Origin: Reticulitermes speratus
Taxonomy: Eukaryota > Arthropoda > Insecta > Blattodea > Rhinotermitidae
NCBI GenBank assembly: GCA_021186555.1
Contig: JAJKFL010000003.1
Location: 49,749,630 to 49,813,629 of the forward strand
Direction: 5' to 3'
DNA length: 64,000 bases
The notes beneath the pieces were generated by a model. It saw only the letters and a program-made list of their open reading frames with translations. It was not told the DNA's origin and did not search any database. Positions 33,750 through 44,590 of the stretch are shown one piece after another. Made by a program: the position numbers and the translations under genes. Every line of letters starts with the position of its first letter. Within the stretch, counting starts at the first letter, position 1.

Positions 33750-34590
33750 CATTCTGATCTTGAAAGTTAAATGGCGTACAGGCATTTTTAGTTGCCATTT
33801 GTGTCCCAATACTTCGTCTGGGTATCATTGACTCGACGCCCGAGATTACGTCTAATTTTGCCCCTCGCTCTCAAGCAGGCCTTATGACGGTAACAGACTG
33901 TAGTTACGTAACAAGCACCAGGATTGTGATTAATGACCCAAACATTAAGTCTACTTAATAATGCACACTACTGAGAAACGCTTGGAAATAGCGTAGAATA
34001 TCGCTTTTGTAACTAACTCTGACAATGATTTACATGTGATATTGCGTGTTTGTTATTTTCGTTACGCCGTTGTGTTACGTCATTCGTTGTTAGTCTTGTT
34101 AAAGAAACGTTTAACTTCTGATTGGTTACATTACGAAATTCGTTATCATAGCGAATTGATAATGGTTCCATGATTCGGTTTTTCTTAGCTTGTAAGCAAC
34201 AGTTCACTGTGACATATTTGGGACGCCAGTTTAACGTTGCCCAAGTTTTCTGAAGGTTGTATTATAATATAATTACAATATACTGCAATTTACTGTTATG
34301 GTTAGTCGATGTTTTTGACGGGATCATTTGTATTTGTCTTGAAGAATTTTGAATACTGTGTTTTTTATGTTTGGATGTAAGAGGGAATACAGTGGAGGGT
34401 ATTGAAATTTGAATATCGAGGAGCTTCGTAATTTGTGTTTCGCGATGGGCGTAAGGAGGATGAGATGGGAGGGGCGTGTAGCGCACATGGGAGAAATGGG
34501 AAATTATTTCAAAATTTCAGTCGCAGAACACGAAAGGAGCTGATGGATTGCTAAGCCGTAGACGTTGGCGCTAGGGAAATAGTAAACTTG
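33750..34590. other. Unannotated non-coding stretch
   Basis: No gene or recognised repeat. Confidence 0.4.
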
Positions 34591-34591
34591 A

Positions 34592-34862
34592 TAAAGTTGC
34601 ACTGTCCATGCTATAAAGGCACGCTGGGTCGCAGAGGTATAGCTCCACTCATTCTTAACCTCGGCACTACATGGAGGTGGGTGGTTAACTTTACGCTCCG
34701 GGAAGGAACTCGGGTACCCATTGAATAGGTGGCTGGGTGGGGCCCAGAGCCGGTCTGGACATTCTGGAGAAGACAAAAAATATCTTGCCGCTACCGGGAT
34801 TCGAACTTCAGATCGTCCAGCCTGTAGGCTAGCAACTGTACCGACTACGCTGCCCTGGCTGT
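34592..34862 (-). mobile_element. SINE family A', near full length
   Basis: Minus-strand head AGCCAGGGCAGCGTAGTCGG, altered box B GAAGTTCGAATCC, TCTCCAGAATGTCCAGACC and a 3' end near ATGGACAGTGCAACTTT. A small deletion removes the GGGTAAAGCGGCCG part. Confidence 0.8.
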
Positions 34863-34892
34863 CGATCAATCTGGTGTTAAAGAAATACGGTA

Positions 34893-35070
34893 TGGATCAC
34901 AGTGGACGCATGGTCTATGGCACTTACTGTCTGCGCTTGAACGATGGGATTTTGGTTTCGAATCCACCTTGGTTATGGATATATGTGTATCTTTTGTGCT
35001 TCTTTTCTATCGCAGGCGAAGGCTTTGAGATTGGCTGATCCCCCATCCAAGGTGTCTATAAGAATCATAT
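34893..35070 (+). mobile_element. SINE family B-like (strongly diverged)
   Basis: GGATCACAGTGGACGCATGG then GGTTTCGAATCCACCTTGG and TATGGATATATGTGTATCTT keep the order of B head, box B and early body. The rest is eroded, and a younger SINE A was inserted just after it. Confidence 0.55.
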
Positions 35071-35083
35071 CTTCGGGTGTTAA

Positions 35084-35366
35084 GGGCCGGATAGCGTAGT
35101 TGGTATAGCGACTCGCTACGGGCTGGACGGTTAGGAGATCGAATCCCGGTGGGGGCGAGATTTTTTGCAGCCGTCCAGACTGGCCCTGGGCCTACCCAGC
35201 CTCCTATACAATGGGTACCGGGTCTCTTTCCCGGGGGTAAAGCGGCCGGGGCGTGGAGTTGACCACCCACCCTCATCAAGTGTCAGGGTTAAAGAAAGAG
35301 TAGAACTATACCTCTACTCCCCCTCTGGGCCTTCATGGCCTGTTCTAGGGAGAACTGTACCTTTAC
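35084..35366 (+). mobile_element. SINE family A, full length with perfect target duplication
   Basis: GGGCCGGATAGCGTAGTTGG head, GATCGAATCCCGG box B, complete body and CTTTACCTTTACCT-type end. Flanked by cttcgggtgttaa at 35071-35083 and 35367-35379, a 13-bp perfect duplication. Confidence 0.95.
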
Positions 35367-35436
35367 CTTCGGGTGTTAATTCTGAATCGGTACAAGCAAA
35401 AGGGCCGCAACCCTAAAGGTTGAAGGAAAATTAATG

Positions 35437-35585
35437 CGTTATGGGGGTATGGAGTGGATTCCACTGGCACAGGATAGGGACAAGTTGCGGACTATTTTGA
35501 ACACGATAATGAATCTTAATGGTCCATAAAGTGCGGGTAATTTCTTGCCTTAATTTCTTCCATGGAGCTGATTAAACCCTCCGTT
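35437..35585 (+). mobile_element. Non-LTR retrotransposon 3' end (relic)
   Basis: GGAGTGGATTCCACTGGCAC, AGGATAGGGACAAGTTGCGG, GATAATGAATC, CCATAAAGTGCGGGTAATTT and TTCCATGGAGC follow the shared LINE tail order. Confidence 0.7.
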
Positions 35586-36006
35586 TCGTGAACTGCGACG
35601 ACTCCAGAATTGTCATTAGTGTGTAATCGACAAATATGGTCACGCAAGGAATGATGAATCATGCAGCATAATGAGTCGCCTTGGTTCATCTCAACAGAAG
35701 TGCTAACAAGTTTACAAACAAATTGCTCATCGAGGGAGTTACCGATTTCGTGTTGTGTATTTGGTCAACGAAGGTCGCCCGTGCCTTCAGTATGCAGGAC
35801 TTTCCTAACGACAGAGCACCCGCAGTGTCCATCTGTTTGTTGCAACAGTTTCGGATCTTGAGCCTAATAGCTTGGCGGGTTTTACCCGCAGAACTGATGT
35901 TAGGTGTAATTTTTATCGTGTATGACACTGATGTAGGTAACTCAGCGATACTTTCTTATGTTCGCAGTTCCTTGTTTTAAGGACGTCTTTCTTTTATCAT
36001 GTAGAC

Positions 36007-36492
36007 CAGTGGTTCCCAAACTTTTCCGGTCCACCGCCCCCTTGGTTCCATATAAACACCCACAGCGCCCCCCTACCCATTTTAAGAAACATAAATGCGC
36101 TTTTGTTTCAACTTTTATTTTATATTTAAAAATCGTTTAAATAAAATTATAAGAGTTAAACTTAATGTTTCATGTGTTAATTAGTAAATTAAAATTTATT
36201 ATATTTTTATGATTAACAATAATTCATCTAGCAATAATTTATTAAAAAATAATATGTGCTTGAATAAGATTCATAAATTAAAATACTAAGAAATTTAGTT
36301 CGGTTTTTATTTTTAACACAAAAATTACTTTATTTGAATTTTATTATAAAAATAAATGCACTAGCTTGTCTGACTGCGCCCCCCTGTGATAATAACAGCG
36401 CTCCCTTCCACCTCTCGTACCTATTAGCGCCCACCTCGGTAATCCCACCGCCCCCCCCCAGGGGGCGGTACCGCCCACTTTGGGAACCCCTG
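36007..36492. mobile_element. hAT-like non-autonomous DNA transposon with 8-bp duplication
   Basis: Left end CAGTGGTTCCCAAACTTTTC; right end, inverted, CAGGGGTTCCCAAAGTGGGC. Flanks atgtagac (35999-36006) and atgtagag (36493-36500) match at seven of eight bases. The centre is very AT-rich, with GCGCCCCC repeats near both ends. No transposase frame. Confidence 0.85.
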
Positions 36493-36501
36493 ATGTAGAG
36501 G

Positions 36502-36769
36502 AATGTTTCCCAACGTTTCCTCCATATAGGAGCCCCTGAAATAATTTTTCGTATCCAGAGGAACCCCTGCCTACGAAAACGTTTACGGCCAATAAACAAA
36601 CAGGCAGATGGTAGCGTACGGAGGTGAATCCAGTATTGCAAACTGCCGGACAGAAAAGAGGCCGTGATATTTCGAGGGATATTCGGGATTTTTCGCGGTA
36701 TTTTAAAATGTTCATGTATTTATTCTACGATTTCTCGCGTAACCACTGACGATGTTCTGCGGAACACTG
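36502..36769. mobile_element. Second hAT-like element directly adjoining the first (eroded)
   Basis: Left AATGTTTCCCAACGTTTCCT and right GTTCTGCGGAACACTG resemble CAGTGTTTCCCAAC-type inverted ends. It starts right at the duplication of the neighbouring hAT. The flanking 8-mers match poorly, so it is older or misjudged. Confidence 0.4.
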
Positions 36770-36999
36770 ATCTAAGAGTAGTATACAGTTTGTGTAACGA
36801 TCCTTTGTCATTCACAACGGTTATTTGGCCACACCGAACTTCCGAGATGAAAACTGATGTAGCACTATTTAATTCTGAAGCTAGAAAATAACGTGAAATT
36901 ACATTTTTGTCCAGTGCTTTGCCCGCTTGTCTTTCTGTGAATAATGTTAAAGCCGAGTATGGAGCAATGGTGGGATGATATGGACAGGGGAAAACCGAA

Positions 37000-37458
37000 G
37001 TCGAAACTCTTCTGGATGACATAAGAAAGATGTAGTTCCTGTCTCACCGAAAACTGTGCTTGTGTAGTACAAAGTCCAGTGATTTAAACCTGTTTAAATA
37101 AGTAATTTCTCTTCGTTCTGGGATTCAAATGGAACACTTACACACAGTCTGTGGAAGAAATGCGGAGATAATTTTGAGTTTCGTGGAAATCTGCTCGCGG
37201 AATGCGGTGCCTATCTTATGAGCACAAATGAAATTATATTTACTCGTGTACCGTGAAACCGTATGACGTTTTGAAAATAAAGAACGCCTTGGCAAAGTCT
37301 GTGTAGATACTGACATCGCTGTTAGTAAACTAGAAACGAAATAGGTCCAAATATATTGCATGTGAATGCACTTGGGGTTGTAATAGTGACATGGCTGTGA
37401 AACCTGGACATTATCAGTACGAGATGTAAACAACTTACTTGTATTTGAACGACACTAA
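37000..37458. other. Unannotated non-coding stretch
   Basis: No supported feature. Confidence 0.35.
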
Positions 37459-37815
37459 GAAGGTTATATGGTCCAGTTCAAACTGAAGAAGGATGCAGAA
37501 TAAGAAATAGTGATGAATTGGAGAAATTAATGAGAGGAGAAGATATAGTTAAATACGTAACAGCGCAGAAGATGAAATGCTGGGGAAATCTTAACAGGAT
37601 GGAAAAAACAAAAACAGTGAGGAAGATTACGGAATGGAATGCCATAGGAGTGAGATCTAAAGGACGTCCAAAAAATAGATGGAAAGATGACGTACTGAAT
37701 GTTTTAAAGAAATTAAAAGTGAATAACTGGACATAATTCGTTAAAGACAGACAAGCCTGGTATGAACTACTGCAGAAGACCAAAACCGACAAAGGGTTGT
37801 AGTGTCAGCAGCAAC
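37459..37815 (+). mobile_element. Non-LTR reverse transcriptase C-terminal relic
   Basis: A single frame reads EEGCRIRNSDELEKLMRGED, then MKCWGNLNRMEKTKTVRKI and SKGRPKNRWKDDVLNVLKKL before a stop. After it come WYELLQKTKTDKGL and an AGCAGCAACAGCAGCGG tail. The order fits the C-terminus and 3' tail of an insect non-LTR retrotransposon distinct from the one at 56200. 5' truncated, with a stop at 37734. Confidence 0.75.
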
Positions 37816-38285
37816 AGCAGCGGAAGATGCTACTTAGGGTTGTTGGACACATCATTTCAACCCCTCTACGTACGTGTTACGCCGTTGTGCAGGTCTTCTA
37901 TGGCTGAATGAGGGAGAGCGTGGCGAGAGTTATGGAATCCGAATACTTCGAGGTTGCGTCTTGTTGAGAGTTCAAACTGGTTCGTCTATTGATGTGGGTG
38001 TTACCGGTGTGAGCGACCGTCTTTGGCCGTGATGCTTCCATCGGAGATGCCCCTGACCTTCTTCGTGCTTCTCATGTATGCCTGTGGTTAGGAGAGGTTC
38101 TTGCCTTGAAGTCGTGTGGTTTGTTGCTTTCGTAATAGGTTATAGAGAAACCGGAAAGATGAGTGGAATGAAGGTTGAAGTCTTCTGGGATGCGCTGTGG
38201 TAAATATTTCTCGATATTTTGAAAGATCATAGCGCCTTCATTGTCAGGGACAAGCGACCCAAGAAGAGTGGATGTGGATGTTAAA
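37816..38285. other. Unannotated non-coding stretch
   Basis: No supported feature. Confidence 0.35.
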
Positions 38286-38289
38286 GCTG

Positions 38290-38400
38290 TGTGGTTGATA
38301 ATAGTTTCCGACGTTTCGAAAGATCGCGCTTTGAACCTTCGAAACGTCGATAACTATCCACGTATCTGGCGTAACATCCCAGAAGACGTTGATGCTTCAG
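38290..38400. repeat. Hairpin repeat related to the hammerhead-bearing family
   Basis: Arms 38290-38320 (GTGGTTGATAATAGTTTCCG then ACGTTTCGAA) and 38338-38361 are inverted copies. A GTAACATCCCAGAAGACG tail shared with 24825, 30650 and 56793 follows. The CTGANGA core is not visible. Confidence 0.5.
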
Positions 38401-38487
38401 CGACACCACTGTGAGAACTCAAATCTGGTACTTGTGAACACCTAATACTCTACGTGACTTTGCTACGCTGACTTTTAAGAAACGGTG

Positions 38488-38713
38488 CAAGGTAAAGCTG
38501 TCCGTGTCCACGCCATGAAGGCATGTAGGGGAAACAGTAGTGTAACTCCTCTCATTCATAACCTCAGCTACCCATTGAATAGGAGACTGGATGGGTCTCA
38601 GAGCCGGTTTGAACTTTTGGAGAAGAGAAAAATTTCTTGTTCCTGCCGGGATTCGAGCCACGGACCGTCAAGCCCGTAACCTATTCTCTACACCGACTGC
38701 TCTATCCCGGCTC
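38488..38713 (-). mobile_element. SINE family A' with internal deletion
   Basis: Minus-strand head AGCCGGGATAGAGCAGTCGG, box B GGCTCGAATCCC, TCTCCAAAAGTTCAAACCGG, the CCAGTCTCCTATTCAATGGG segment, then a jump to the 3' end (ATGCCTTCATGGCGTGGACA). The CCGGGGTAAAGCGG centre is deleted. Confidence 0.8.
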
Positions 38714-38933
38714 CTTGCTCTTATTTATTCAGGCTGTATTTAATTTGATCGCATTCACCGACGGACGTGGTAACCTAGAATCTCATCCACTAAACAGCAG
38801 ACAGTTTGACTTTATTCCAGGGGTTTTATCTCTAAAACGTGGGCGAAATAGTGTATCGATGTACCTTTACCTTTGTTATGTTAACCTTTTGATTTTGAAG
38901 AGCAGGGGCTTGTGGGGGTTTCAGCCCGATTTA

Positions 38934-38954
38934 CCCCCCCCCCCCCCCCCCCCC
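38934..38954 (+). repeat. Poly-C tract (21 C)
   Basis: An uninterrupted run of 21 C, not obviously within a SINE. Confidence 0.95.
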
Positions 38955-39546
38955 GTTTCTCCACGACTGAAATTGTAAGTCATGGAACTGATTACAACAT
39001 CTGTTTAGGAATCTGTCTTTGTCGAATAATTTTGCAGCTGAAGACCCTTGGAACACCTGGTATGTAGCCCTAAGCTGGCGCCGAGCGATTATGATCCGTT
39101 TGCAGCCAGGAAGCAAAATCTTGGCGGCTGGTAGTGTAAAAGTGATCGCGAGGTGGTCACAGGTGTGACACGATTGCTAATAACACAGGACATAGACTGA
39201 TACGGGGAAACAAACGCTGGTCCGAAGATATGATAAATACCTCAGTTGGGGCATGGACTATGTGGAAAATGGTGGGATTGCAGTACAGTTAAATCTGAAC
39301 TGTTCGCTTTGGAGTTTAGAGTAAAGAAACCTAAATACTGTGTTTTGTAGAATTACTTTGTGACCAACTTTTGTGTTTTCGTCAGTGCATTTACTGTATT
39401 TCAGTAGGATATTTTGTAATTGCGGATGTCACTGTGTAGGTCATGCTAGATCCTTTATTCTGGAAAGGGAACAGTCAGTGCGTAGTGCCGTGTGGGTTTC
39501 TGACTACGGTACGGGCATTCAGTTGTTTTCCTCAATATCCCTGTTG

Positions 39547-39712
39547 CAGGGGTGTACAAATACCGAGTGCCAGGTCGTCTGGCGACTACATTTTCTTTAA
39601 GGTGGCCCCTAATACTTGTGGGTACTCAGTATGGAACTTGTTGCATGTCACCCTTCTGGCGCCTAGAGTTTTGAAGTGGCTTCTAGATTTTTGGAAAATT
39701 TTTGCACCCCTC
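39547..39712. mobile_element. Element E copy 2 (hAT-like MITE)
   Basis: CAGGGGTGTACAAATACCGA at left and TTTTTGCACCCCTC at right form imperfect inverted ends. The interior shares ACTCAGTATGGAACTTG, CTTCTGGCGCCTAGAGTTTT and TAGATTTTTGGAAAATTT with copy 1 at 28888. It lacks the SINE found in copy 1. Confidence 0.6.
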
Positions 39713-39714
39713 TC

Positions 39715-40565
39715 ATGTTATATCTGTATCACTTCTGTCGACACGCGGTGTTCTGTCTGCCATATTGCATGTCTCTGGTTGAATTTAATGATCCGCTGTT
39801 AGTACATAACAGAGTGCGTGACTTTTAAACACCTGGTACATTTTGAAACCAGTACACACATGTAGGGCAGCCTATTTTTAAGCAGATGTAGGCGATTTCG
39901 TCAATGGAAGTAGTGAAATTTTTTTTCTCCTCAAGTTGTCAAATTATTTTCGAAGGTCATCTTATGTTGTACGCCCTGTGTCCAATTTGTTTTGCATCAT
40001 TCGTGCAATGGAAAAAAAAAAAAAAGCAACGTAGGAGTTACGCCCGCCTACGTAACGTTACGTCATACGCTGCAGCGTAAACTCGGTCCGATGCCTGTCG
40101 CGTGCCGTCTGGACTTGCTGTGTAGGCTCATAGGTTTAAATAATTGCCATCATTTTTATTCCAGCTGTATTCTTGATTTGTATCGGACAGTAACTTTCTC
40201 TAAACTGTCCGTGTTTGTTATCCACCCACCCACCTACAGGCGTTCTTTACGGACCAATCGTCACGCGTACCGTGAAGTGCTCTACTTTATTCAGCATCAG
40301 TCTGCTAACAAAGAAAGGGAAACATATTAACGAACTATATTGCAATAGAGGGCGTTAGAGAAGTTGGGAATCGGACACCTGTTGCCATTGACATTAAGAA
40401 ACGTCGGGCAGGTTTACAGTTAACGACGTGTGACAGCGCCACGTTTCAAATAGCAGCTCAACATGAGACCTCGTAACGTATGTAAATAATGGATTCAAAT
40501 GATGAGTAGATGGTTTTCGTTTCCTGTATTATGTGCCATTTTTTTCCCTTCTTGGCTTCTTCTTC
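39715..40565. other. Unannotated non-coding stretch
   Basis: No supported gene. An A15-type run lies at 40010-40025. Confidence 0.35.
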
Positions 40566-40568
40566 TAC

Positions 40569-40655
40569 TCACCAGATGAAGGCAGCAGGTCCTTCCGAAA
40601 CGTTGGTACGCATTTGCTACACTACATCGTGTCATATCTCATAAGACTTAATCGT
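40569..40655 (+). repeat. Hammerhead-related arm, GAAGGCAGCA subtype
   Basis: CCAGATGAAGGCAGCAGGTC, then CTTCCGAAACGTTGGTACGC and the ACACTACATCGTGTCATATC tail. The core is incomplete. Confidence 0.45.
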
Positions 40656-40771
40656 AAAGGTCATCGCCGTATTGGCTCTTTTATATGGGCATGAGCCAGG
40701 TTTTCCTTATTTTGACACAGCGTGTCCCTGTGCAGAATTAGGCGCCGCGCTCTGCAGTTATGTGGGGAGTG

Positions 40772-40818
40772 AAGGTAAAGTTTGAATTTCAGTACCAGGT
40801 TGAGTTGAGTGACCAGAT

Positions 40819-40852
<34 letters not shown>

Positions 40853-41014
40853 CCGCTGAGCCCACGGTATCCATTGAATAGCAAGCGGGGCGGGCCCCAG
40901 AACCGGAATGGTCGCTTTGGAAAGAGACAAATCTCTGTTGCTGCTGGGAAGAGGACCCCGATTCCCCAGTTATCCATCCCGTAGCCTGGTCACTATGTGC
41001 CTGAGCTACCACAG
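40772..41014 (-). mobile_element. SINE family A' relic carrying a long poly-C tract
   Basis: The minus-strand head GTGGTAGCTCAGGCACATAG, the CAGCAGCAACAGAGATTTGT part and ATTCAATGGATACCGTGGGC are recognisable as A'. A 32-base C run (40820-40851, plus strand) sits where other copies have the short C run of TTTACCCCCGGG. Confidence 0.65.
40820..40851 (+). repeat. Poly-C tract (32 C)
   Basis: The longest homopolymer in the window, inside a SINE A' relic. The exact length is likely unreliable in any assembly. Confidence 0.95.
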
Positions 41015-41047
41015 ATTAATGGATATTTGAGTTTTATAATACCATGT

Positions 41048-41300
41048 GCCGATCCCAGTGGCCGTGCGGTCTAAGGCGTGGGTCTGCGGCCGCTCGCTTA
41101 CTAGGATTGTGGGTTCGAATCCCACCGGGGGCATGGATGTCTGTCTGTGTTGTGTGTTGTCAGGTAGAGGTCTCTGCGACGGGCTGATCCCTCGTGCAGA
41201 GGAGTCCTACCGAATGTGGTGTGTCTAAAAAGTGTGATCGTGAAGCCTCGAAAAATGAGGCGGCCTAAGCCCCCAAAGGGCTGTCGAGCCATTGGAAAAA
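41048..41300 (+). mobile_element. SINE family B, full length
   Basis: GCCGATCCCAGTGGCCGTGC head, box B GGTTCGAATCCC, B body with a short deletion after GTCTGTCTGTG, and an A7 tail. Flanks aataccatgt (41038-41047) and aatcccatgt differ at one base. Confidence 0.92.
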
Positions 41301-41327
41301 AATCCCATGTACCTCTGCGTGAAAGTG

Positions 41328-41577
41328 GGCCAGGATAGCTCATTCGGTATGGCGACTTGCTGCGGGCTGAACGGTCCAGGGATCGAATCCCGGTGGGGGA
41401 AATATGTTCCGCACCCGTCCAGACCGGACCTGGGACCCACCCAGCCTCGTGTACAATGGCGGCCGGGGCGTGACGTTGACCTCCCACCACAGTCTATCGC
41501 CGAGGTTAAATAAAGAGTAGATTTATATCTACTCCCCCTCCGGGTGGCCTGTTATAGGGTGAACCTACCTTTTACCT
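41328..41577 (+). mobile_element. SINE family A with internal deletion
   Basis: GGCCAGGATAGCTCATTCGG head, GGATCGAATCCC box B, CCCACCCAGCCTCGTGTAC and then a direct jump to CGGCCGGGGCGTGACG, so the GGGTCTCTTTCCCGGGGGTA block is missing. Normal 3' end. Confidence 0.88.
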
Positions 41578-41579
41578 GT

Positions 41580-42362
41580 ATACAATTGTTCCTTTAACAG
41601 ACATGGAGTTCGTGCGGTGGCGTGGTTGTTGGAAAGCCCTTGGAGAAATGTAACCCTTTGAATACGTGGATTTGTTGTTATTTTGGAAGTAAACCGACAC
41701 AGACTTGCTTTCAGATACAATGGACATCGTTGTATTTGTTTAGGTGCCACTGATCAGTGTGTAGTCAGGGCTTCCTATTTCATACTGTGTTACCTGTTAT
41801 TCTCGCACTTGTGGCAACTGTCGAAGTAAGTCAGTACTAGCATTCAGTGATAGGATCTCCGTTCACTTGTATTTGTTACGCTTAAAAATAACTGTTTCAA
41901 TTTATATAGTTGTCTGACTTATTGGCGTCTGCAAAGAACTGTGGTGAAAGCAGAAGTGTTAAATGGTGACTTCATGCCAACTTGCAGAAACGTGTGTCTT
42001 TCTTTGAGATGCGGTATTCGACTGGAAAGTTACTGTTCAAGGGTTGCTGGCAAGTAGCCGTACTGCATTATCTACGTATGATTGCTGTCGTTTTCTGTAC
42101 CGCTCAGCTTACCTGTAGTCTGTTTTATTTCACTGTAACACAGGAATTCCTCGCCAACCGCGGGTGCTCGTCTAAGAAAATACCGCGAACTTTGTGGGAA
42201 ATTGGGAGTTCTCATCGCTGTCCCTTTTAACAAGTGTCAAAGCCGAAGTCGTCCGTTACTTCACGAAACGCACACAAGAAAATATGTAATAAAATGTGAG
42301 ACTTGAAATTTTGACTGCAATATATCAAGATAACTGTCTGCTAGAATGTGACGCCGTGTCGA
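41580..42362. other. Unannotated non-coding stretch
   Basis: No gene or recognised repeat. Confidence 0.35.
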
Positions 42363-42364
42363 TT

Positions 42365-42422
42365 GGTAGATCAACGTTTTGGAGTTTTTAAGGGAACTGA
42401 TGCCTTCGTCTTCAGAGTAGAA
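42365..42422 (-). repeat. Hammerhead-related arm (relic)
   Basis: Minus strand TACTCTGAAGACGAAGGCAT then CAGTTCCCTTAAAAACTCCA. The core CTGAAGA is present; the GAAA part is lost. Confidence 0.4.
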
Positions 42423-42473
42423 TACAAAATTTTGGGTAAATTGTGGTATATTTTAACTATAATTTTTATGTTT

Positions 42474-42718
42474 AAAAGGTAAAGTTGTCTCTGTCCATGC
42501 CATGAAGGCATGGGCGTGGAGGTATATCTCCAGTCGTTCTTAACCTCGGCGCTAGTTGGAGGGGTCAACGTTACGCCCCGGTAGTTTTACCCCCTCGAAA
42601 TAACCCGGGTATCGATATAACGAGACACTGGGTTGGCCCCAGATCAGGTCTGGACGGTTGGGACAAGAGAAAAATGTCTTACCTCTGCCGGGATTCGAAC
42701 CCCGGCCTGCCAGGCAAG
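42474..42718 (-). mobile_element. SINE family A' with target duplication
   Basis: Starts within the head (CTGGCAGGCCGGGGTTCGAA on minus, box B intact) and continues through TTGTCCCAACCGTCCAGACC to a normal 3' end CTTTACCTTT. Flanks tttttatgttt at 42463-42473 and 42719-42729 are an 11-bp perfect duplication, so the missing first part of the head was absent when it inserted. Confidence 0.85.
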
Positions 42719-42890
42719 TTTTTATGTTTCTAAACAAAAATCGGAATGGAAGACGCGTTTAAAATATTTAAATCACTGGTTTGAAGTTTGGTGACATGGA
42801 GAGAATAGGCCTAAACTGCAGAATAAGCCAATGTCTGCAGTGATAAGGAGCCTCAAGCAGGCCGTGTTGTTACAGTGTACCAATTAATTG

Positions 42891-43120
42891 GTCGTGCCGT
42901 AGCTCAGGCGGTTAGTCGCCTGCCTGTCACTGCGGAGGCCCGAGTTCAATCCCAGTGGAGTCTGATATTTGTGGTTGACAAAGTGGCACTGGGACAGGTT
43001 TCGCTTCCATCACTTCGGTTTTTCCACTGTCATTGTTATTCCGCCAGTGCCCCATATTCATATATTCAGCAACAGTCGACGCTATGTGATGTTAGTGACT
43101 GACAGCGTGGTCACGTAAAA
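42891..43120 (+). mobile_element. SINE family D
   Basis: A tRNA-like head with good A box (CGTAGCTCAGGCGGTTAG) and B box (CGAGTTCAATCCC). A body with AAAGTGGCACTGGGACAGGT, pyrimidine-rich middle and CCAGTGCCCCATATTCATAT follows, ending ACTGACAGCGTGGTCACGTAAA. It is flanked by 37-bp direct repeats exactly 300 bp apart (42845-42881, 43145-43181), 29 of 37 bases alike, much longer than a normal target duplication. Confidence 0.75.
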
Positions 43121-43354
43121 GCGCGTGTTTCAAAACGCCAAAATAAGGAGTCTCTGTCAGGTCATGTTGTGACAGTATACCTTCTCCGCTGATACATTCC
43201 CAATTATTATTTGATGTATTCCCGACTGTTTTATTGTCGTTGCTGTCATAATCTCATTCCCCTCACCATTGATGTGTACGTATCTTGGCCGCTCTGAGGC
43301 AAGTGAGAGGTGGTGTCCCTATACGAAACTTGACCACGCGTAACTTCATGGATT

Positions 43355-43624
43355 TTTTTTTTCCCCTATGGCTCAACAGCCCCTTTTCGGGTGCCTGGGC
43401 CTCCTAATTTTTCGAGGCTTCACGATCACACACTTTTTAGACACACCACACTCGGTAGGACTCCTCTGGACGAGGGACCAGCTCGTCGCAGAGACCTCTA
43501 CCTGACAACACACAACACTCACAACAGACAGACATCCATGCCCCCGGTGGGATTCGAACCCACGATCCTAGTAAGCGAGCGGCCGCAGACCCACGCCTTA
43601 GACCGCACGGCCACTGGGATCGGC
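43355..43624 (-). mobile_element. SINE family B, full length with target duplication
   Basis: Minus-strand head GCCGATCCCAGTGGCCGTGC, box B GGTTCGAATCCC, full body and A-rich tail. Flanks cttcatggatt at 43344-43354 and 43627-43637, an 11-bp perfect duplication. Confidence 0.93.
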
Positions 43625-43924
43625 ACCTTCATGGATTAGGTCGTTATAAATGTTCGAGCTAGCAGTCATTTATTTTAACGAGTCGTTGAGCATGTGGCGT
43701 TTTTAAGTTCCGGGCCATTATTCTGGTTTTAGAAAGTGTTTGTCAACATACATCGGAGCAGGTTTCTTTTCCTAAATCTTTGAAACGGCTCCTGTGAAGT
43801 TATGTTTATTTACTTATTTAAATATTGAAGGCAGAAACCATAACACGTGCAAGTAACTGGCTTGCTCCCAGCGGCTTCTTGTTCGTGTATGTAATATGAA
43901 AACGTTTGTTTAACTTTGTTCTTG

Positions 43925-43997
43925 GATGTGACGTCATGTAATTCGGTAGGTAGCTACCGATGTTTCGGACGAATGTGCTACCTCCATCTTCAGGGTA
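43925..43997 (-). repeat. Hammerhead-like motif, GGAGGTAGCA subtype
   Basis: Minus strand CCCTGAAGATGGAGGTAGCA then CATTCGTCCGAAACATCGGT. The core CUGAAGA, a three-pair stem II (GGA/UCC) and GAAAC..GU are present; stem I is weak. The GTAGCTACCTACCGAATTAC tail is itself a small hairpin. Confidence 0.5.
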
Positions 43998-44449
43998 AAT
44001 GATTACTGATCCGTATATCAAGTCTTGTGTAGTTACTGCGAAAAAGAGGCAAGTGGTAGACTCATTAATTATTTATTAGTTGGAACATAATACGATTTGT
44101 TTATCCTTTTTTGCTCTTCACATATCGGTGGTTACTCTGTACGATTTTTATGTGAGAAAGTTTAGAAAGCAGAAAGAATCTTCCTTGTCGAAAAGAGGAA
44201 GACTTTCGAATGTCTTGTGTTATGGCATTCCTTCTTGCTGTCGTGGTCTTGTTATCCGGCACCTGCTGCTGCTATGTTGCGTACCGGGAATGCTGCGTAT
44301 TGGCTCTGGATTTTGTTTTGGGGGGGGGTGGTGTTAAACGCAATTTACGACGCTGTGCGTATCGCGTCGTATAGCGTTGATGGCAAGATGATTAGTGAAT
44401 GATTAATTGGAAAGGATTTGCAAGGTTGTGGACTAATCGAAGTATCATC

Positions 44450-44590
44450 CCGGCGTTTTCGTGAAAAGGCTGAGGAAAACTACGAAAACGCAGTCATGAT
44501 ATTGTATCCGAGCCGAGTTTCGAACCTGGCACTTCCAAAGTACATATCTAAAGCATTATTTCTACACCAGCCTGCTCCATGTGGGCTTTA
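44450..44590 (-). repeat. Possible tRNA-related SINE relic
   Basis: Minus strand has CCAGGTTCGAAACTCGG, a B box-like sequence, next to a conserved-looking CGTTTTCGTAGTTTTCCTCA stretch. The family cannot be assigned. Confidence 0.3.
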
